Shown: positions 1 to 12,950 of the stretch, piece after piece
Layout: each line of letters starts with the position of its first letter
Numbering within the stretch: the stretch's first letter is position 1
Assembly (NCBI RefSeq): GCF_019084075.1
Contig: NZ_JAHREN010000001.1
Location: forward strand, 2,577,501-2,641,500
Direction of reading: 5' to 3'
Origin: Siccirubricoccus sp. G192
GTDB lineage: Bacteria > Pseudomonadota > Alphaproteobacteria > Acetobacterales > Acetobacteraceae
DNA: 64,000 bases
Notes under the pieces: model-generated
Told to the model about the DNA's origin: nothing
Seen by the model: the letters and a program-made list of their open reading frames with translations, nothing else
Database searches by the model: none
Translations under genes and position numbers: made by a program

Positions 1-55
1 CGCAAGGCACGCCGCTCGGCTGACCAACCATTCCAGGAAGCACCGGAACCGTCGA

Positions 56-790
56 ATGTCCCCAGAAATTCTCTCCCAACTGGCCCCGACAGGGGTTCTT
101 CGCGCTGGCATCAACCTGGGCAACTTCCTGCTCGTGACCGGCCGCAGCGCCGCCGGCGATCCCGAGGGCGTATCGCCCGGCATGGCGCGCGCGATCGCCG
201 ACCGGCTCGGCGTGCCGGTTCGCTACGTGCCCTATCCGAAGCCCGGCGAGCTTGCGGATGCCGTGGGCAGCAATGCCTGGGACATCGGGCTGATCGGCGC
301 GGAGCCGCAGCGCGCCGAGAAGATCGCCTTCACCGCCGCCTATGCGGAGATTGAGGCAACCTACCTGGTGCCCGCCGGCTCGGCCATTGCCACGCTCGCC
401 GAGGTCGATCGCGCCGGGGTGCGGATCGCGGTCACCGCCAGGTCGGCCTACGACCTCTGGCTGGAGCGCAACATCCGCAACGCCACCCTCGTGCGGTCGA
501 ACAGCATCGATGGCGCCTTCGAGCAATTCGTGGCGGAGGGGCTGGAGGTTCTGGCCGGACTCCGCCCCCGCCTGCTGACCGATGCCGAGGCGCTTCCCGG
601 CTCCCGCATCCTCGATGGCAGCTTCACCGCCGTGCAGCAGGCCATCGGCACGGCGCGCGGCAACGAGGCCGGCGTGGCGTTCCTGCGCGACTTCGTCGAG
701 GAGGCGAAGGCCTCGGGCCTCGTCGCCAGCCTCATCGAGCGGCACAAGGTGCATGGCCTTTCGGTGGCGCCGGCAGCCCAGGGCGGGTAG
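56..790 (+). CDS. Substrate-binding domain protein (SBP family 3)
   Basis: A 244-residue protein with the bilobed periplasmic-binding fold of ABC transporter family 3 (amino-acid type). The opening GVLRAGINLGNFLLV matches the usual first strand, YVPYPKPGELADAV the first hinge region, and WDIGLIGAEPQRAEKIAFT is the classical segment in which the protein contacts its ligand. The usual N-terminal signal peptide is missing: the protein starts almost directly at the first domain strand. It may therefore be cytoplasmic, or an upstream start may lie outside the window. No permease or ATPase gene is adjacent. It converges on the amidohydrolase downstream. The fold assignment is firm; the ligand is unknown. 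Confidence 0.85.
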   Translation: MSPEILSQLAPTGVLRAGINLGNFLLVTGRSAAGDPEGVSPGMARAIADRLGVPVRYVPYPKPGELADAVGSNAWDIGLIGAEPQRAEKIAFTAAYAEIEATYLVPAGSAIATLAEVDRAGVRIAVTARSAYDLWLERNIRNATLVRSNSIDGAFEQFVAEGLEVLAGLRPRLLTDAEALPGSRILDGSFTAVQQAIGTARGNEAGVAFLRDFVEEAKASGLVASLIERHKVHGLSVAPAAQGG

Positions 791-880
791 TTCCTGCCGG
801 GGGCAGGCGGCCGGGCGAACCCCATGGCGAGCCTCACTCCCCCGGCCGCGCGGCGGCACGCCCGCTGGCCTGGTCCGGAA

Positions 881-2150
881 TCAGGCCAGGGCCAATTCCG
901 CCAGCGCCTGCGCCAGCACGCGGGTGCCGCGCGCCAGTTGCGCCGGGCCGGCATATTCCGCCGGATTGTGGCTGATCCCCTTGCGGCAGGGCACGAAGAG
1001 CATCCCGGTCGGGCAGACCGGCACCATGAATTGCGCGTCGTGGAAGGCGCCGGAGGGCATCCGCAGCGCGCCGAGCCCCTGCGCCGCCGCGGCCCGCTCC
1101 ACCGCGCCGCTCACCAGCGGGTCGAACTCCACCGGCAGGGCGTGGAACCGCTCTGTGACCCTTGCCGCGCAATTGCGGATCGCCCCCCCGGATGGTGGCC
1201 TCGATCGCGTCGCCGCGGGCCAGCAGCACCGCCTTGTCGGGGTGCCGGAAATCGATGGTGAAACGCACCCGCTCGGCCACGCTGTTCGAGGTATTGGGCG
1301 AAACCTCGATGCGGCCGACCGTGAAGCGCAGCACATCGGCAGGGTCTTCCATCAGCCCGTTCAGCGCGGCGATGGCGCGCAGCATGTCCTGCACCGCGTC
1401 GCGGCGGAGCGAGAGCGGCGCCGTGCCGGCATGCGCACTCTCGCCTTTCAGCTCCACCAGGAACCAGCGGCTGCCCTGGATGCCGGTGACCACGCCGATA
1501 TCGAGCCCCTCGGCCTCCAGCCGCGGCCCCTGCTCGATATGCGCCTCCAGATATGCGAAGGGCGCCGGGCCATCGACCACGCCAAGCCCGCGGCGCGGGA
1601 TGTCGGCCTCGGCCGCCAGGTGTTCCCGCAGCGCGGCGGCAAAGGTGGTGCCCTCCGGGTCCTCCACCGCATCCCAGGCATCGGCCGGCCTGAACCCGGC
1701 ATAGGCCATGCTGCCCATGCAGCCCGGGGCGAAGCGGCCGCCCTCCTCATTGGTCCAGGCCACGACCTCGATCGGGCGGCGGGTGGCGATCCCGGCCTCG
1801 CGCAGCGCCTGCACCGCCTCCAGCCCGGCGATGACGCCATAGATGCCGTCGAAGCGGCCGCCATTGGGTTGGGTGTCCATATGGCTGCCGGTGATCACCG
1901 GCGCGGCGGCGGGGTCGCTGCCCCGATGCCGCAGGAAGAGGTTGCCGAGCGCATCCACCGAGGGTTCCAGGCCAAGCGGGCCGGCCCAGGAGAGCAGCAG
2001 CCGCCGTGCTTCCCGGTCCAGCGGCGTCAGGCAGGCGCGGTTCACGCCCTCGCCGGGGATGGCGCCGAGCTTCGCCATCTCCATCAGCCGGTCCCATTGC
2101 CGCGCCTCGTCCACCGCCGCGGCGGCCTTGGCCCCATCCGTCCCGCTCAT
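881..2150 (-). pseudogene. Zn-dependent amidohydrolase, M20 family (allantoate/N-carbamoyl amino-acid hydrolase type), frameshifted
   Basis: Family enzymes hydrolyse the carbamoyl or ureido bond of N-carbamoyl amino acids, allantoate or ureidoglycolate using two zinc ions. The metal-binding block GSHMDTQPNGGRFDG, the catalytic WTNEEGGRFAPG block and AHIEQGPRLE are all present in the first 210 residues. The frame breaks at a run of seven C on the plus strand (1183-1189). With six, ATIRG continues into AIRNCAARVTERFHALP and on to FHDAQFMVPVCPTGMLFVPC and SHNPAEY, the conserved C-terminal end, stopping at 881. That gives about 422 residues, the normal family length. I think the break is more likely a sequence error than a dead gene. 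The exact substrate is not determined. Confidence 0.85.
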
Positions 2151-2345
2151 TCCGGCTCTCCCCGCTTCCGAGGGATTTAATCGGCGGAAGCCGGGCCGAA
2201 ATCAACGCCAACGCCAATCGCACCAGGAAACCAACGAGTAGGCCCCCGGATGCCGCCCATCCAAGTTCCGGCCTCCTGGAGCGGCCCTGCAACGCCCGCG
2301 CCGCTGCCACGCTAGAAGGCCGATCCCAGAGGATGGAGGGCTGTG

Positions 2346-2945
2346 ATGACCAAGATCCTGGTGCTCTATTATTCCATGTACGGCCATATCGAGCGTATGG
2401 CGGGGGCCGTTGCCGAGGGTGCCCGCGGCACCGGGGCCGAGGTCGCGGTGAAGCGGGTGCCGGAGCTGGTGCCGCGGGAGGTGCTGGAGAAATCCGGCGC
2501 CAGGCTGGACCAGCCGGCGCCGCTGGCCAGCCCGCAGGAGCTGGACCAGTACGACGCCATCATCATCGGCTGCCCGACGCGCTATGGCCGGATGGCGGCG
2601 CAGATGGCCAACTTCTGGGACCAGACCGGCGGGCTCTGGGCGCAGGGCAAGCTGATCGGCAAGGTGGGCAGCGGCTTCACCTCCACCGCCAGCCAGCATG
2701 GCGGGCAGGAAACCACGCTGATTGCGATGCACACCATGATGTTCCACCACGGCATGGTGCTGATGGGCCTGCCCTATAGCGCCGCCGGCCAGATGCGGCT
2801 GGACGAGATCACCGGCGGCAGCCCTTATGGCGTCACCACCATCGCCGGCGGCAAGGGCGAGCGGCCACCTTCCGAGAACGAACTGGAGCTGGCCCGCTTC
2901 CAGGGCCGGCATGTGGCGGGGATCACGGCGAAGCTGGCCGGTTGA
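2346..2945 (+). CDS. wrbA: NAD(P)H:quinone oxidoreductase, WrbA type
   Basis: This flavodoxin-fold enzyme (199 residues, the normal WrbA length) reduces quinones by two electrons using FMN and NAD(P)H, which avoids semiquinone radicals. The FMN phosphate loop is seen in [12 protein letters not shown] near residue 10, the second loop in [20 protein letters not shown] near residue 78, and the third in [14 protein letters not shown] near residue 117. ATG 2346 is preferred: GGAGGG lies 5 bases upstream. A GTG sits directly before it at 2343 and would add one residue. It is a single gene running in the same direction as EF-G, 200 bases upstream of it. The call is confident. Confidence 0.95.
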   Translation: MTKILVLYYSMYGHIERMAGAVAEGARGTGAEVAVKRVPELVPREVLEKSGARLDQPAPLASPQELDQYDAIIIGCPTRYGRMAAQMANFWDQTGGLWAQGKLIGKVGSGFTSTASQHGGQETTLIAMHTMMFHHGMVLMGLPYSAAGQMRLDEITGGSPYGVTTIAGGKGERPPSENELELARFQGRHVAGITAKLAG

Positions 2946-3151
2946 TACGGGGGCACCCGCCGGTCTGCGGCCGGTGCCAGGTCGCCCTGCTTCCTTTACA
3001 GGCCTCCCCCGTCCTTAGCGCTTGCAAATCGGGCGCGGATTGCGCATCTGTCCCGCCCGATACCAACGGCAACCCCTTCGGAACCTTAAGGGCGGGCGGC
3101 ACGGGGCAGGAACCCCGGGGTCAGGCCCGCTTTCGCGTATGGAGGCCCATC

Positions 3152-5236
<2,085 letters not shown>

Positions 5237-5265
5237 GCGCCCTTCCAGGCCGGAACCGGATGCGG

Positions 5266-5293
5266 CGGCGCGGGGGCTTCCCCCGCGCCGTTT
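5266..5293 (+). terminator. Intrinsic terminator of fusA
   Basis: A perfect 11-bp GC stem (5266-5276 with 5280-5290) around a CTT loop is followed by TTT. It lies 30 bases after the EF-G stop codon and before hldE, so EF-G is probably transcribed as a single gene. Confidence 0.8.
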
Positions 5294-5326
5294 GCGTTCC
5301 AGGGCCAGGCAGGTCTATCTGCGGCC

Positions 5327-6787
<1,461 letters not shown>

Positions 6788-6822
6788 CAGTCGCCAGCCC
6801 GAGGCAGATCCAGCCCTGTCAG

Positions 6823-6871
6823 AGACCGCGATTCACGCCCTCGGTGTCTCCACCTCGGGCGATCGCGGTCT
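6823..6871. repeat. Palindrome between convergent genes (TTCACGCC family, copy 1)
   Basis: Ten-base perfect arms (6823-6832 and 6862-6871) enclose a 29-base centre. The left arm runs into TTCACGCC (6832-6839) and the right arm begins after GGGCG. The right arm reaches into the stop codon of the convergent MaoC gene. The same design recurs at 12951-12995 and 22772-22822. There is no U-tract. It may act as a two-way terminator or mRNA 3' protector. Confidence 0.6.
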
Positions 6872-7316
6872 ACCGCTTGAGGAAATGCGTTCCCAGGATG
6901 TCCAGCACCACCACGCCATCGCTGGTGCGGGTGCCGAAGTAGCGGATCTTCGCCACGCCGCGGTCGGGCTTGCTGCGGCTCGGGATCAGCTCCTCCACCC
7001 GGGCCGAGACGGCGATCTCGTCGCCCGGCCGCACCGGCGCCGGCCAGCGCACCACCTGCTCGGTGCCGCCGAGCGAAACCTTCTCGAACAGGCCGGTCCG
7101 CAGGATATGGCCGAAGGCGGCGGCCTGGGTATGCAGCCCGCTGGCGATCAGCCCGCCGAAGATGGTGCCCTTGGCCCGCTCGGGATCGACATGGAAGGGC
7201 TGCGGGTCGAAGCGGCGGGCGAAATCCAGGATCTCGGGCTCCGTCATGGTGAAGCTGCCGAATTGCAGCTCCTGGCCCTGGGACAACTCGTCGAAGGAGT
7301 TGAGCGGCTGCATCAT
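6870..7316 (-). CDS. MaoC-like acyl dehydratase (hot-dog fold)
   Basis: A 148-residue single hot-dog domain of the MaoC / R-specific enoyl-CoA hydratase family, which adds water across a 2-enoyl-CoA double bond. FARRFDPQPFHVDPERA holds the conserved D-x4-H pair of the hydratase motif, followed by GGLIASGLHTQAAAF and WPAPVRPGDEIAV. Start could be the first or second of two adjacent ATGs (7316 or 7313). It is followed 26 bases downstream by the SDR gene, suggesting a two-gene unit for a CoA-thioester substrate. The real substrate cannot be read from the sequence. Confidence 0.85.
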   Translation of the reverse strand: MMQPLNSFDELSQGQELQFGSFTMTEPEILDFARRFDPQPFHVDPERAKGTIFGGLIASGLHTQAAAFGHILRTGLFEKVSLGGTEQVVRWPAPVRPGDEIAVSARVEELIPSRSKPDRGVAKIRYFGTRTSDGVVVLDILGTHFLKR

Positions 7317-7341
7317 GGTGCCTTTCCGATGGGTGCGGGCG

Positions 7342-8126
7342 TCAGATCAGCGACTGCATGTCGCCATCCACCGCCAGGGCCTGGCCGCTGATGGCGGCGC
7401 CGAAGGGGCTGCACAGATAGAGCGCCATGTTGGTGATGTCCTGCGGCGTCACATAGCAGCGCAGCGAGACGGCGCGCAGCAACTCCGCCTCCTGCTCGGC
7501 GAAGCTGATGCCCTTCGCCTGCGCCTTGGCCTCGATGACGCGGCGGATGCGGTCGCCGGCGACCAGGCCGGGCAGGATGGCGTTCACCCGGATGCGCTCC
7601 GGCCCCAACTCGATCGCCAGCGACTTGGTGAAGCCCACCACCCCCCCCATTTCGCCGCGGAATAGGGGCTGCGGAGCGGGAAGCCGAAGCGGCCGGCCGC
7701 GGAGGAGAGGTTGATGATGGAGCCGCCCCCGGCCTGCCGCAGCGCGGGCACGGCGCGGCGGGCGCAGTGGAACATGGATTCGAGGTCGATCTTCAGCGTG
7801 CGGGTGAGGGCGTCGGGCGGCACATCCTCCACCCGCGCGGTCGGCCCGGCGATGCCGGCATTGTTCACCAGCACGTCGAGGCCGCCGAGATGGCCCAGCG
7901 CCGCATCCATGTAGGCGTCGCAGCCCTCGGCGGTTTCCATGTCGGCTTCCATGTGCGGGTGCGGGCAGACGGCCAGCGCCTCCCGGTCCACATCGCAGAG
8001 GAAGACGCGGGCGCCGCAGCCGGCGAAGCTGTCGGCCATGATGCGGCCGATGCCGCCCGCCCCGGCGCTGATCGCCACCCGCAGCCCATCCAGCCGCACC
8101 GTCAGCGGCGCCATATTGCCCTGCAT
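7342..8126 (-). pseudogene. SDR family NAD(P)-dependent oxidoreductase, frameshifted
   Basis: A classical short-chain dehydrogenase of about 260 residues. The dinucleotide-binding GAGGIG is in the first 30 residues, NNAG near residue 90, and the catalytic Ser and Y-x3-K appear in INLSSAAG and YSAAK. Directly after YSAAKWG the frame breaks at a run of eight C on the plus strand (7641-7648). Six would restore the usual spacing (AAKWGVVGFTKSLAIELGP), and nine would also restore frame. The other reading carries a normal C-terminus (RIRVNAILPG and ISGQALAVDGDMQSL). Probably an intact gene with a sequence error; substrate unknown. It lies just downstream of the MaoC-like gene on the other side of a 25-base gap, transcribed the same way and upstream of it. 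Confidence 0.8.
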
Positions 8127-8247
8127 CCCGCATCCTCCATGGCCTTGTCGGCAGGATAGGCGGGACCGGGCCGGGCGGGAACCGGCGACCGGTGTCGTGC
8201 CGCATGCCTCGTGTTAGTATCGTGCCGCACCCGTTACGGAGCGCCTG

Positions 8248-9213
8248 ATGTCCGCCACCGAGATCGTCCTTGTCGTCCTGCTGCTGCTGGCGGTCATCAC
8301 CGCCTGGAAGGGCATCAAGACCATCCCCCAGGGCGAGGTCTGGACAGTGGAGCGATTCGGCGCCTTCACCCGCCTGCTGCAGCCGGGGCTCAACCTCATC
8401 ATCCCCTATATCGACAATGTCGGCCGCAGGATGAATGTGCAGGAGGTGGTGCTGGATATCCCGGAACAGTCCGTCATCACCCGGGACAATGCCACGGTGG
8501 CGGTGGACGGCATCGTCTATTACCGCGTCATGGACCCGGCCAAGGCGGCCTACCAGGTGCAGAACCTGACCGGCGCACTGGAGGCGCTGGCCATGACCAA
8601 TATCCGCTCGGTGATCGGCGAGATGGATCTGGATGCCACGCTCAGCGGGCGGGAACGCATCAACGTCACCCTGCTCAAGACGCTGGATGGCGCCACCGAC
8701 CCCTGGGGCGTCAAGGTCAGCCGGGTCGAGATCCGCAAGGTGGAGCCGCCGGAGAACCTGGTGCGCGCCATGAACCTGCAGATGACCGCGGAGCGCGAGC
8801 GTCGCGCCACGGTGATGAAGGCCGAGGGCGACCGCGCCGCCGCCATCCAGCGCGCCGAGGGCGAGAAGCAGGCCCTGGTGCTCGCCGCCGAGGGCCGCCA
8901 GCAGGCCGCCATGCGCGATGCCGAGGCGCGGGAGCGGCTGGCCGAGGCCGAGGCCAAGGCCACGCAGATGGTGGCGGAAGCCGCGGCCGGGGCCGGTGAG
9001 GCGGCGCTCCGCTACTTCATCGCCGACAAATACGTGAAAGCCTTCGAGGCACTGGCCGGCAACCCCTCCAGCAAGCTGGTGGTGGTGCCGATGGAGGCCT
9101 CGGCGCTGGCAGGAGGCATCACCCAGGCGGTGGAGTTGCTCCAGGCGGGGCGGGGTGCGCCACCGCCCGGCGCGGCGCCCCTGGCGGGAGGGAGCCCATG
9201 GAGCCGGGGCTGA
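8248..9213 (+). CDS. qmcA: SPFH/Band 7 membrane protease-associated protein, QmcA-like
   Basis: A 321-residue stomatin/prohibitin-type protein. One N-terminal membrane span (about residues 5-20) is followed by the SPFH domain (VWTVERFGAFTRLLQPGLN, VDGIVYYRVMDPAKA, RSVIGEMDLDATLSGRE) and then a long charged Ala/Glu/Arg coiled coil (about 185-255). Such proteins form large rings in the membrane that influence proteases and lipid domains. The downstream NfeD gene overlaps it by 16 bases, the usual SPFH-NfeD pair (as in E. coli qmcA-ybbJ), which supports a joint complex. The gene symbol is by family resemblance. Confidence 0.9.
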   Translation: MSATEIVLVVLLLLAVITAWKGIKTIPQGEVWTVERFGAFTRLLQPGLNLIIPYIDNVGRRMNVQEVVLDIPEQSVITRDNATVAVDGIVYYRVMDPAKAAYQVQNLTGALEALAMTNIRSVIGEMDLDATLSGRERINVTLLKTLDGATDPWGVKVSRVEIRKVEPPENLVRAMNLQMTAERERRATVMKAEGDRAAAIQRAEGEKQALVLAAEGRQQAAMRDAEARERLAEAEAKATQMVAEAAAGAGEAALRYFIADKYVKAFEALAGNPSSKLVVVPMEASALAGGITQAVELLQAGRGAPPPGAAPLAGGSPWSRG

Positions 9214-9624
9214 TCTGGATTCTCGGCGGGATGGTGCTGCTGGCGGCGGGAATTGGCGTTGCCGGGGGTCTTCCTGCTTTGGGTGGGGCTGGCGGCGATC
9301 GGCACCGGCCTGACGATCCTGCTGGCCGCGCCTGGCTTCGCGGTGGTGGTGGTGGTGTTCCTGCTGCTGCTCGGCGCCGGCATCTGGACCGCGCTGCGGC
9401 TGCGCGGCCGCCACCGGCCGACGCCACGGGTGAATACCCCCAGATCCGGCCTGGTCGGCCGCAGTGGCACGCTGTTGCCAGCCCCAGGACCGGGGCTCCG
9501 CGTGCGGATCGGCGATTCCGAATGGCCGGCCCGGCTGCCGCGCGACATCCGCGTCCCGGAAGGCCCGATCGCGGTGCGGGTGGAGGCGGTGGACGGCACC
9601 ACGCTGGTGGTGCGGCCGGAATGA
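9198..9624 (+). pseudogene. NfeD-like membrane protein, frameshifted
   Basis: NfeD proteins are membrane partners of SPFH proteins, with two or three membrane spans and a C-terminal OB-fold. The first 17 residues (MEPGLIWILGGMVLLAA) are in one frame and the rest in another. Removing one G from the GGG at 9248-9250 gives LLAAELALPGVFLLWVGL, which restores the typical glutamate-Pro-Gly membrane motif of the family. The restored protein has about 141 residues: spans at roughly 5-25, 27-45 and 48-65, then the OB domain (GRSGTLLPAPGPGLRVRIG and VRVEAVDGTTLVV). It overlaps the SPFH gene. Most likely an intact gene with an inserted base. Confidence 0.8.
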
Positions 9625-9705
9625 CGCCGCGCCCAAATTGATCTGGCGCATTTCGCCCCGGCTCCGTTTGCATGATCCTGCGCCGAAGCGGGAGCCGGAA
9701 CGCAG

Positions 9706-10848
9706 ATGCGCATCAGGACCATCGTGCTGGGACTGGGCTTCGCCGCCGGGGCGGCCGGGGCGGCTTTCGCGCTGCGCCACCATCCGCTGGATGTCCCGGT
9801 GGCGCGGCAGGAGCAGGACATCCCCGTGCGCGTCTTCGGCCTCGGCACCATCGAGGCGCAGGTCAGCTCCCGCATCGGCTTCGAGGTGGCGGGCACCCTG
9901 GTGGAGGTGCTGGCCGACCATGGCGATCGGGTGCCCGCCGGCACGGCGCTGGCGCGGCTGAACCCGGCCTTCCAGCAGGCCCGCCTTGCCAAGGCCGAGG
10001 CCGGCATGCAGAGCGCCGAGGCGCAGCAGGGCCGGGTCGCCGCGGCGCTGGAACGGGCGACGGCGCAGCTTCAGCAGAAGCGCACCCTGGCACAGCGGCG
10101 GCGGGAATTGGCCGGGCGCGGCACCACCTCCGTCGAACAGGCGGAACTGGCCGAAACCGAGGCCGCTGTCGCCGCGGCCGATCTCGGCGTGGCCCGGGCC
10201 GATCTCGCGGTCGCCCGCGCCGCCCTGGCCGATGCCCGCGCCAACCTGCTGGCGGAGCAGACCACGCTCGCCAAGCACAGCCTCACCGCCCCCTTCGATG
10301 CTCTGGTGATCGCCCGCCACCGGGAGCCGGGGGCGGCGCTTGCGCCGGGGGAGGCGGTCTTCACCCTGGTCGCGCCCGGCAGCCTATGGGCGCTGGCCTA
10401 TGTGGATGAGGGGCGCGCCGGTGCCATCCGCGAGGGCCAGCCGGCCGAGGTGCGGCTCCGTTCCCTGCCCGGCGAGGTCTTCGCCGCCCGCGTCGTGCGC
10501 ATCGGGCTGGAGAGCGACCGGGTGACGGAGGAACGCCGCATCCATGTCCGCTGCGAGCGTTGCCCGGCCCAACCCATCATCGGCGAGCAGGTGCAGGTGG
10601 AGGTGGAGACCGGCCGCCTGCCCGCCGGGCGCCTGGTGCCGGAAGCCGCGGTGGAGGGCTTCGACGGCGCCAGTGGCCGGGTCTGGCTGGTGGAGGATGG
10701 CCGGCTGCGGCAGCAGGAGGTGCGCTTCATCGCACGCACCCTGGATGCGCGGCTGGCGCTGGACCCGGCGCTGCCGGAAGGGCTGGCCGTCGTCACCCGC
10801 GTGCCCTCCGGGGCACGCGAGGGCCGGACGGCGAGGGCAGCCCCATGA
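9706..10848 (+). CDS. Periplasmic adaptor subunit of ABC exporter (HlyD/DevB/MacA type)
   Basis: A 380-residue membrane-fusion protein. An N-terminal signal anchor (about 5-22) leads into the lipoyl/barrel-sandwich half RIGFEVAGTLVEVLADHGDR, then a long alpha-helical hairpin rich in Ala/Glu/Arg (about 85-190), then the second lipoyl half (LTAPFDALVIARHREPGAAL), a beta-barrel, and a membrane-proximal domain. The adaptor would span the periplasm between an inner-membrane ABC transporter and an outer-membrane channel. Its stop overlaps the ATG of the permease gene by 4 bases, so the two are translationally coupled. Substrate unknown. Confidence 0.9.
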   Translation: MRIRTIVLGLGFAAGAAGAAFALRHHPLDVPVARQEQDIPVRVFGLGTIEAQVSSRIGFEVAGTLVEVLADHGDRVPAGTALARLNPAFQQARLAKAEAGMQSAEAQQGRVAAALERATAQLQQKRTLAQRRRELAGRGTTSVEQAELAETEAAVAAADLGVARADLAVARAALADARANLLAEQTTLAKHSLTAPFDALVIARHREPGAALAPGEAVFTLVAPGSLWALAYVDEGRAGAIREGQPAEVRLRSLPGEVFAARVVRIGLESDRVTEERRIHVRCERCPAQPIIGEQVQVEVETGRLPAGRLVPEAAVEGFDGASGRVWLVEDGRLRQQEVRFIARTLDARLALDPALPEGLAVVTRVPSGAREGRTARAAP

Positions 10849-12056
10849 ATCTCGCGCTGCGCGACATCCGGCACAATCTCGGCCGCTTCCTGCTGACCTG
10901 CCTCGGGCTTGGGCTGCTGCTCGGCGTGGCGCTGGCCATGGTCGGCATCTACCGCGGCCTGGTGGATGAGGCGCTGTCGCTCGCCCGCGGGCTGCAGGCT
11001 GATCTCTGGGTGGTGGAGGCCGGCAGCCGCGGCCCCTTTGCCGAGGCCAGCCGCATCCCCGGCGATGTGCGCGAGGCCGTGGCGCGCCTGTCCGGGGTGG
11101 TGGCTGCCGGCAGCCTGACCTTCCAGACGGTGGAGGCCCGCCATGCCGGCGGTCCCGGCAGCGACGCCGCCCCCACCGAGGACGTCGTGCGAGAACGCGG
11201 CGGCGAAGCGGGGCGGCCGCGCATCGGCGCCGTGCTGCGGCTGCAGGTGGTGGGGCATGAGCCCGGCCGCCCCGGCGGCCCGCCCGGCCTGGTGGCGGGG
11301 CGCGGCATCGGGCGCGGGCGGCTGGAGATGGTGGCGGACCGCAGCAGCGGCCTGCCGCTCGGCGCCATGGTGGAGATGGCCGGCACGCGCTTCCGGGTGG
11401 TGGGGCTGACGGCACGCACCGTCTCCACCGGCGGCGACCCTCTGGCCTGGATCACGCTGCGCGATGCCCAGGAATTGCAGTTCCGGCTGTCGCCCCCGGC
11501 CGCGCGGCGGGCGCAGGCGGGCGGTGGCGGCGGCCAGCCGCAGGATACGGTGAATGCCGTGGTCGCGCGGCTCTCCCCGAATGCGCGGGCGGAGGAGGTG
11601 GCGTCCGTCATCCGCCGCTGGAAGCATTTCTCGGCCCTCACCGCGGCGGAGCAGGAAAATGTGCTCACCCGCAGCGTGGTGGAGCGCGCCCGGCGGCAGA
11701 TTGGCCTGTTCACCGCGGTGCTGCTGCTGGTCTCGGCGGTGATCGTGGCGCTGATCATCTACACCCTCACCATGGACAAGATGCGGGAGATCGCGACGCT
11801 GAAGCTGATCGGCGCGCCGGACCGCAGCATCGTCGCGCTCATCATGCAGCAGGCGCTGATGCTGGGCGGCATCGCCTTCGCCGGCGGCACGGCGCTGCTG
11901 CTCTCCGTGAAGGACGCCTTCCCCCGCCGCGTGCTGCTGGGGCCGGAGGAGGTGGTGGGCTTCGGCCTGCTGGTGCTGATGATCTGCCTCGCCGCCAGCC
12001 TGCTCGGCGTGCGCTACGCGCTGCGCATCGAGCCGGCGCAGGCACTGGGTGGATGA
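10845..12056 (+). CDS. ABC exporter permease, FtsX/MacB-like (DevC type)
   Basis: A 403-residue permease with the MacB/FtsX layout: one N-terminal span (about 14-36, FLLTCLGLGLLLGVALAMVG), a large periplasmic domain of some 250 residues, and three C-terminal spans (LFTAVLLLVSAVIVALIIY, ALMLGGIAFAGGTALLL, VVGFGLLVLMICLAASLLG). MREIATLKLIGAPDRSIVALI is the cytoplasmic coupling region typical of the family. The ATG overlaps the adaptor stop (ATGA), and its own stop overlaps the ATPase start. In cyanobacteria the related DevBCA set exports glycolipids with TolC; here no channel gene is nearby. Confidence 0.9.
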   Translation: MNLALRDIRHNLGRFLLTCLGLGLLLGVALAMVGIYRGLVDEALSLARGLQADLWVVEAGSRGPFAEASRIPGDVREAVARLSGVVAAGSLTFQTVEARHAGGPGSDAAPTEDVVRERGGEAGRPRIGAVLRLQVVGHEPGRPGGPPGLVAGRGIGRGRLEMVADRSSGLPLGAMVEMAGTRFRVVGLTARTVSTGGDPLAWITLRDAQELQFRLSPPAARRAQAGGGGGQPQDTVNAVVARLSPNARAEEVASVIRRWKHFSALTAAEQENVLTRSVVERARRQIGLFTAVLLLVSAVIVALIIYTLTMDKMREIATLKLIGAPDRSIVALIMQQALMLGGIAFAGGTALLLSVKDAFPRRVLLGPEEVVGFGLLVLMICLAASLLGVRYALRIEPAQALGG

Positions 12057-12772
12057 TGCCGGCGCCGCTGGTGGAACTCATCGGCATCGCCAAGGGCTTC
12101 GGCCAGGGCGAGGCGCGGGTGCAGGCGCTGGAGGGCATCACCCTCTCCGTCGCGCCGGGGGAGGTGGTGGGGCTGCGCGGCCCCTCCGGCAGTGGCAAAT
12201 CCACCCTGCTGAACCTGGTCGCCTGCATCCTGGAGCCCGATGCGGGGGTGCTGCGGCTGGCCGGGGAGACGGTGTGGGAGGGTGGCTGGCGGCGGCGCGA
12301 CCTGCGGGCGCTGCGGCGCGAGAAGATCGGCTTCATCTTCCAGTTCCACAACCTGCTGCCCTTCCTGGACGCCACCGACAATGTCGCCCTGGCGCTGACG
12401 CTGGCCGGCATCGAACTGCCGGAGGCACGGCGCCAGGCACGGGCGCTGCTCGATCACCTCCAGGTAGGAAAGCGCGCCACCGCCATGCCGGCCAAGCTCT
12501 CGGGCGGGGAGGCGCAGCGGGTGGCGATCGCTCGCGCCCTGGCCAACCAGCCGCGCATCATCCTGGCCGATGAACCGACCGCGGCGCTCGATTCCGAGCG
12601 CGCCGGGGTAGTGATGGACCTGCTGCGCCAGGTCGCCCGGGAGCAATCCGCCGCTGTGCTGGTGGTGACGCATGACGACAAGATCTTCGCCCGCTTCGAC
12701 CGCATGGTGAGCCTGCGCGACGGCCGGATCGAGGCGGCAGGCTTGCCCGCAGCGGCGCTGACGGCAGTGTGA
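12053..12772 (+). CDS. ABC exporter ATP-binding subunit (LolD/DevA type)
   Basis: A 239-residue ATPase. The Walker A motif is GPSGSGKST near residue 43, the Q-loop IFQFHNLLPFLDATDN near 100, the signature LSGGEAQRVAIARAL near 145 and Walker B IILADEPTAALDSE near 165, with the H-loop in VVTHDD. The Q-loop text is closest to the DevA branch of MacB-type ATPases. It completes the three-gene exporter 9706-12772, in which all junctions overlap by 4 bases. Two ATGs (12053 and 12056) are possible starts. Confidence 0.92.
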   Translation: MMPAPLVELIGIAKGFGQGEARVQALEGITLSVAPGEVVGLRGPSGSGKSTLLNLVACILEPDAGVLRLAGETVWEGGWRRRDLRALRREKIGFIFQFHNLLPFLDATDNVALALTLAGIELPEARRQARALLDHLQVGKRATAMPAKLSGGEAQRVAIARALANQPRIILADEPTAALDSERAGVVMDLLRQVAREQSAAVLVVTHDDKIFARFDRMVSLRDGRIEAAGLPAAALTAV

Positions 12773-12950
12773 TCCAGCCCGCGGCGCCACGGCTGGCCGG
12801 CTCGGTCATTCTCGTGGCCCCCGGTGTCAGGCGGGGAGCAGCAGGCAAGCGGGGAAGAGTGGCGTGATCGGGGACGGCCACGGCCACTCTGCAAACCCGC
12901 AGCTTCCATGCCGGCCAGGCTTCTGGCCGCACCAGCCGCTTGCATCCTGC

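Noticed and set aside
2942-3151. Extended 70-residue N-terminus of EF-G
   Set aside because: No EF-G has it; GTG 3152 with GGAGG upstream starts the conserved sequence.
7342-10320. Single minus-strand frame of 992 codons
   Set aside because: Only its last 130 codons (SDR C-terminus) resemble a protein; the rest is antisense to SPFH, NfeD and adaptor genes.
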